From Zeugodacus cucurbitae (lineage: Eukaryota; Arthropoda; Insecta; Diptera; Tephritidae): DNA of 64,000 nucleotides. The position numbers were made by a program, and so were the translations under genes. Below are positions 59,301-64,000 of this stretch, piece by piece (positions within the stretch are counted from its first letter, which is position 1; each line of letters opens with the position of its first letter). The notes under the pieces were generated by a model. It was not told where the DNA came from, made no database searches, and saw only the letters and a list, made by a program, of their open reading frames with translations. The stretch spans positions 14,925,501-14,989,500 of the forward strand of contig NC_071667.1 in assembly GCF_028554725.1 (NCBI RefSeq), given 5' to 3'.

Positions 59301-59979
59301 TACCTTTCTTCCGATTCCGTGAAAAACAAAACCAAGTGTCCCATGTAAATGTCCGTCTCTAATTGATCGGCTAAATTATGTAGAGCGACTTGTCAGTGAA
59401 TTTAAAATTCCAACTAACACAAAACAAAAATGAATAAAAAAACAATCTGCTAATGGGCAATGGCTGCCGTCGGTGGCTGAGTGCGGCCATCAATGAAAAG
59501 CCACCAATGTGGGTGTGGCATAGTGGCCGCTCTCAACAGTGTTCACAACTCAATGCACACGATTCTGTTGGCTTTTGGCTTTTCATTACTCTGGCGCTAT
59601 GTTGAAAATTAGCAGAATTTTTTCACAAAGAAGTTATGGTGAAAATGTATATGTGGCTATTGAAAGGTATTTATAGGTTTCGCTTTGATGCTGCTACGTT
59701 GTAATGATATCTTTTTCAACGAAGACTTTTTAAGCGAACAGAATATCAGTTCCCTGTATGTTTTAAGATGCATTACAATGTCCTAGAATTCTGTTGTTAA
59801 GGAAAACTTAAAGTTTTTTATGTAAGCCAGTAACCAGTCAGGCTCTTTAATATATTTTATCATCGCATTTGTGCTTTTAAACTTAACTTATATAACAACT
59901 TAATTTTCAGAAGCAATAATTATAAGAATTCGGTTAAATTATTACGGCATATCTTTGAACATATGTATGAATATATATA
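59301..59979. other. Intron DNA between the hexamer array and the mariner (unit 1)
   Basis: Unique sequence, repeated at about 62153-62831. No exon supported. Confidence 0.5.
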
Positions 59980-61111
59980 ACGGGTGATTTTTTTGAGGTT
60001 AGGATTTTCATGCATTAGTATTTGACAGATCACGTGGGATTTCAGACATGGTGTCAAAGAGAAAGATGCTCAGTATGCTTTGACATTTCATCATGAATAG
60101 GCTTACTAACGAGCAACGCTTGCAAATCATTGAATTTTATTACCAAAATCAGTGTTCGGTTCGAAATGTGTTTCGCGCTTTACGTCCGATTTATGGTCTA
60201 CATAATCGACCAAGTGAGCAAACAATTAATGCGATTGTGACCAAGTTTCGCACTCAGTTTACTTTATTGGACATTAAACCAACCACACGAATGCGTACAG
60301 TGCGTACAGAAGAGAATATTGCGTCTGTTTCTGAGAGTGTGGCTGAAGACCGTGAAATGTCGATTCGTCGCCGTTCGCAGCAATTGGGTTTGTGTTATTC
60401 GACCACATGGAAGATTTTACGCAAAGATCTTGGTGTAAAACCGTATAAAATACAGCTCGTGCAAGAACTGAAGCCGAACGATCTGCCACAACGTCGAATT
60501 TTCAGTGAATGGGCCCTAGAAAAGTTGGCAGAAAATCCGCTTTTTTATCGACAAATTTTGTTCAGCGATGAGGCTCATTTCTGGTTGAATGGCTACGTAA
60601 ATAAGCAAAATTGCCGCATTTGGGGTGAAGAGCAACCAGAAGCCGTTCAAGAACTGCCCATGCATCCCGAAAAATGCACTGTTTGGTGTGGTTTGTACGC
60701 TGGTGGAATCATTGGACCGTATTTTTTCAAAGATGCTGTTGGACGCAACGTTACGGTGAATGGCGATCGCTATCGTTCGATGCTAACAAACTTTTTGTTG
60801 CCAAAAATGGAAGAACTGAACTTGGTTGACATGTGGTTTCAACAAGATGGCGCTACATGCCACACAGCTCGCGATTCTATGGCCATTTTGAGGGAAAACT
60901 TCGGAGAACAATTCATCTCAAGAAATGGACCCGTAAGTTGGCCACCAAGATCATGCGATTTAACGCCTTTAGACTATTTTTTGTGGGGCTACGTCAAGTC
61001 TAAAGTCTACAGAAATAAGCCAGCAACTATTCCAGCTTTGGAAGACAACATTTCCGAAGAAATTCGGGCTATTCCGGCCGAAATGCTCGAAAAAGTTGCC
61101 CAAAATTGGAC
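59980..61111 (+). mobile_element. DD41D (rosa-like) mariner, 3'-truncated by the tandem duplication
   Basis: The 5' terminus ACGGGTGATTTTTTTGAGG follows TA at 59978-59979. The element ends at the duplication junction instead of at its own 3' TIR. It should not be mobile by itself. Confidence 0.93.
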
Positions 61112-61118
61112 TTGCTAG
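60093..61118 (+). pseudogene. DD41D mariner transposase, C-terminally truncated
   Basis: 341 codons from MNRLTNEQRLQIIEFYYQN. The helix-turn-helix N-terminal half is followed by Asp159 in ILFSDEAHF, Asp252 in WFQQDGATCH and Asp294 in LTPLDYFLWG. The last two are separated by exactly 41 residues. The final residues read AQNWTC then stop at the junction, where the other copies have AQNWTFRMDHLRRS. About 20 C-terminal residues are lost. Confidence 0.93.
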
Positions 61119-61646
61119 TGACATCTTAAAAAAAAAATAAATAACTGCATGATTCCATTTCATTGCTTCTTTTGAAGTTGATGAACATTTTTTATCAGGC
61201 AATTTAAGGATAAAATAGCAGAGACTATGTCCTGCTAAGGAGTTCTTTACTCATGCTTCTGTAAACTGTTCATTATCGAAACATATCAACAACGTTTAAT
61301 TTAATAATTATAATGAATGCTTGCAGCATGTCAAATGGCTTTAATCTGATTACATGAAGAAATAAGCCTTGGAGCTTTTTCAACGTCGATTTTTAAAACC
61401 ATTTAACGGTATATAATTGAGTCAGTTTATGACACTCAATTTTGCCTTTAACGGTAAAATCAGTGATGCATATATATGTGCGGACATACAAATATTTTAT
61501 ATGGAAAAAATGAGGAGAAAACTTTTCTGAATTGACACTGGACATATTGATGAACGCGAAAAAATTTATTAAGCTCTCTTAAATGTTAAATATTTGATGT
61601 TTGAACGTGGATGTGCGCACGTATCTATTTTTGAACTAAAATCTTT

Positions 61647-62106
61647 GAATTTGAATTTGAATTTGAATTTGAATTTGAATTTTAATTTTAATTTTAATTT
61701 TAATTTTAATTTTAATTTTAATTTTAATTTTAATTTTAATTTTAATTTTAATTTTAATTTTAATTTTAATTTTAATTTTAATTTTAATTTTAATTTTAAT
61801 TTTAATTTTAATTTTAATTTTAATTTTAATTTTAATTTTAATTTTAATTTTAATTTTAATTTTAATTTTAATTTTAATTTTAATTTTAATTTTAATTTTA
61901 ATTTTAATTTTAATTTTAATTTTAATTTTAATTTTAATTTTAATTTTAATTTTAATTTTAATTTTAATTTTAATTTTAATTTTAATTTTAATTTTAATTT
62001 TAATTTTAATTTTAATTTTAATTTTAATTTTAATTTTAATTTTAAATTTAATTTTAATTTTAATTTTAATTTTAATTTTAATTTTAATTTTAATTTTAAT
62101 TTTAAT
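61647..62106. repeat. Hexamer microsatellite (GAATTT)n then (TTTTAA)n, unit 2
   Basis: About 460 bp, five units shorter than unit 1, with one variant near 62042. Confidence 0.95.
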
Positions 62107-62831
62107 ATATATGACGAATATTCGGTTACACCCTTCCTTACTTGTTAGTAAGTACCTTTCTTCCGATTCCGTGAAAAACAAAACCAAGTGTCCCATGTAA
62201 ATGTCCGTCTCTAATTGATCGGCTAAATTATGTAGAGCGACTTGTCAGTGAATTTAAAATTCCAACTAACACAAAACAAAAATGAATAAAAAAACAATCT
62301 GCTAATGGGCAATGGCTGCCGTCGGTGGCTGAGTGCGGCCATCAATGAAAAGCCACCAATGTGGGTGTGGCATAGTGGCCGCTCTCAACAGTGTTCACAA
62401 CTCAATGCACACGATTCTGTTGGCTTTTGGCTTTTCATTACTCTGGCGCTATGCTGAAAATTAGCAGAATTTTTTCACAAAGAAGTTATGGTGAAAATGT
62501 ATATGTGGCTATTGAAAGGTATTTATAGGTTTCGCTTTGATGCTGCTACGTTGTAATGATATCTTTTTCAACGAAGACTTTTTAAGCGAACAGAATATCA
62601 GTTCCCTGTATGTTTTAAGATGCATTACAATGTCCTAGAATTCTGTTGTTAAGGAAAACTTAAAGTTTTTTATGTAAGCCAGTAACCAGTCAGGCTCTTT
62701 AATATATTTTATCATCGCATTTGTGCTTTTAAACTTAACTTATATAACAACTTAATTTTCAGAAGCAATAATTATAAGAATTCGGTTAAATTATTACGGC
62801 ATATCTTTGAACATATGTATGAATATATATA

Positions 62832-64000
62832 ACGGGTGATTTTTTTGAGGTTAGGATTTTCATGCATTAGTATTTGACAGATCACGTGGGATTTCAGACA
62901 TGGTGTCAAAGAGAAAGATGCTCAGTATGCTTTGACATTTCATCATGAATAGGCTTACTAACGAGCAACGCTTGCAAATCATTGAATTTTATTACCAAAA
63001 TCAGTGTTCGGTTCGAAATGTGTTTCGCGCTTTACGTCCGATTTATGGTCTACATAATCGACCAAGTGAGCAAACAATTAATGCGATTGTGACCAAGTTT
63101 CGCACTCAGTTTACTTTATTGGACATTAAACCAACCACACGAATGCGTACAGTGCGTACAGAAGAGAATATTGCGTCTGTTTCTGAGAGTGTGGCTGAAG
63201 ACCGTGAAATGTCGATTCGTCGCCGTTCGCAGCAATTGGGTTTGTGTTATTCGACCACATGGAAGATTTTACGCAAAGATCTTGGTGTAAAACCGTATAA
63301 AATACAGCTCGTGCAAGAACTGAAGCCGAACGATCTGCCACAACGTCGAATTTTCAGTGAATGGGCCCTAGAAAAGTTGGCAGAAAATCCGCTTTTTTAT
63401 CGACAAATTTTGTTCAGCGATGAGGCTCATTTCTGGTTGAATGGCTACGTAAATAAGCAAAATTGCCGCATTTGGGGTGAAGAGCAACCAGAAGCCGTTC
63501 AAGAACTGCCCATGCATCCCGAAAAATGCACTGTTTGGTGTGGTTTGTACGCTGGTGGAATCATTGGACCGTATTTTTTCAAAGATGCTGTTGGACGCAA
63601 CGTTACGGTGAATGGCGATCGCTATCGTTCGATGCTAACAAACTTTTTGTTGCCAAAAATGGAAGAACTGAACTTGGTTGACATGTGGTTTCAACAAGAT
63701 GGCGCTACATGCCACACAGCTCGCGATTCTATGGCCATTTTGAGGGAAAACTTCGGAGAACAATTCATCTCAAGAAATGGACCCGTAAGTTGGCCACCAA
63801 GATCATGCGATTTAACGCCTTTAGACTATTTTTTGTGGGGCTACGTCAAGTCTAAAGTCTACAGAAATAAGCCAGCAACTATTCCAGCTTTGGAAGACAA
63901 CATTTCCGAAGAAATTCGGGCTATTCCGGCCGAAATGCTCGAAAAAGTTGCCCAAAATTGGACTTTCCGAATGGACCACCTAAGACGCAGCCGCGGTCAA
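62832..64000 (+). mobile_element. DD41D (rosa-like) mariner, probably complete, runs off the window
   Basis: The 5' terminus ACGGGTGATTTTTTTG follows TA at 62830-62831. The sequence continues past the point where the first unit's copy is cut. Judged by the copy at 3438-4565, about 125 bp including the 3' TIR lies beyond 64000. Confidence 0.93.
62945..64000 (+). CDS. DD41D mariner transposase, open to the window edge
   Basis: 352 codons from the ATG without a stop, ending DHLRRSRGQ at the edge. The older copy suggests about eight more residues (HLNEIIFKK-like) and then a stop. All three catalytic aspartates (159, 252, 294) are present with DD41D spacing. This spacing is the mark of the rosa family rather than DD34D mariner. 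Mariner transposases cut and rejoin the element at TA. No disabling change is visible, so activity is possible but untested. Confidence 0.92.
   Translation, partial: MNRLTNEQRLQIIEFYYQNQCSVRNVFRALRPIYGLHNRPSEQTINAIVTKFRTQFTLLDIKPTTRMRTVRTEENIASVSESVAEDREMSIRRRSQQLGLCYSTTWKILRKDLGVKPYKIQLVQELKPNDLPQRRIFSEWALEKLAENPLFYRQILFSDEAHFWLNGYVNKQNCRIWGEEQPEAVQELPMHPEKCTVWCGLYAGGIIGPYFFKDAVGRNVTVNGDRYRSMLTNFLLPKMEELNLVDMWFQQDGATCHTARDSMAILRENFGEQFISRNGPVSWPPRSCDLTPLDYFLWGYVKSKVYRNKPATIPALEDNISEEIRAIPAEMLEKVAQNWTFRMDHLRRSRGQ

Larger units (their letters stand above)
58230..61111. repeat. Tandem duplication 2, left unit (2,882 bp)
   Basis: Starts at TTGCTAGTGACATC and ends inside the mariner transposase at CAAAATTGGAC. 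The second unit begins at 61112. The junction shares TT with both parents. Few base differences were seen: T/C near 58358 and 61240, T/C near 59602 and 62454, and five hexamer units. Confidence 0.95.
61112..64000. repeat. Tandem duplication 2, right unit
   Basis: Repeats 58230-61111 and then passes the point where the left unit stops. Here the mariner transposase continues normally (ACTTTCCGAATGGACC) to the window edge. Confidence 0.95.

Noticed and set aside
58712..59344. Long open frames of Asn/Phe or Lys/Ile repeats on both strands (also 61594-62196)
   Set aside because: They are translations of the TTTTAA hexamer array, with an open frame on either strand. No real coding evidence.
59460..59560. 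Less AT-rich patch considered as a missing kinase PH exon
   Set aside because: No frame gives PH-domain sequence, and the patch is simply repeated in the tandem unit.

Overview
This is a eukaryotic, AT-rich, intron-rich window, almost certainly from a higher (brachyceran) fly and most likely a tephritid fruit fly. The evidence is a long type II diacylglycerol kinase close to the Drosophila eta form as I remember it, GT-AG introns, TA-type microsatellites, and DD41D (rosa-like) and DD34D mariner elements. The rosa element was first described in Ceratitis. The order Diptera is a firm call; the family Tephritidae is an inference.

Two host genes are visible and they converge. On the + strand, five exons (1139-1321, 4833-5831, 10083-10301, 10443-10556, 11134-11537) form the 3' part of a gene for a low-complexity, Ser/Thr/Pro/Gly-rich protein that I cannot name. 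Every intron is phase 1 and every complete exon is a multiple of three. On the - strand, eleven exons between 41455 and 28503 give 1,837 codons plus a stop of a diacylglycerol kinase eta/delta-type enzyme: end of PH domain, two C1 domains, catalytic domain, a long disordered insert, accessory domain and SAM domain. All its phases agree across junctions. Its start and most of its PH domain lie beyond the right edge, so 41456-64000 is read as one large 5' intron. About 17 kb of mostly unique AT-rich DNA separates the two gene ends.

The rest is transposable elements. The first gene's introns hold a broken DD41D mariner (3438-4565) and a mosaic of two decayed mariners (6900-8540). The intergenic stretch holds a Harbinger-like MITE, a 274-bp heptamer array, a decayed DD34D mariner, a family A repeat, a long-TIR DNA transposon of unknown family, and an endonuclease-only RTE fragment. 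The kinase intron at 30645-35781 contains a full-length RTE-type LINE with an open 1,010-codon frame. It is bounded by two identical 431-bp direct repeats whose right edge falls inside a 5' splice site.

The large kinase intron (41.5-64 kb) is a transposon sink. It contains a 3,463-bp tandem duplication carrying pieces of two hAT elements, a jockey-like LINE remnant, a three-level nest (piggyBac-like in pogo-like in family A), and a 2,882-bp tandem duplication carrying a hexamer microsatellite and a DD41D mariner. The right-hand mariner copy is open to the window edge and may encode a complete transposase. Several tandem duplications share 2-bp microhomology at their junctions.

No tRNA, rRNA, CRISPR array or prokaryotic operon was seen. 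No wholly new system was recognised. The strongest candidates for a second look are the RTE insertion with its very long target duplication at a splice site, the unidentified TIR element with its orphan coding fragment, and the repeated microhomology-type tandem duplications.
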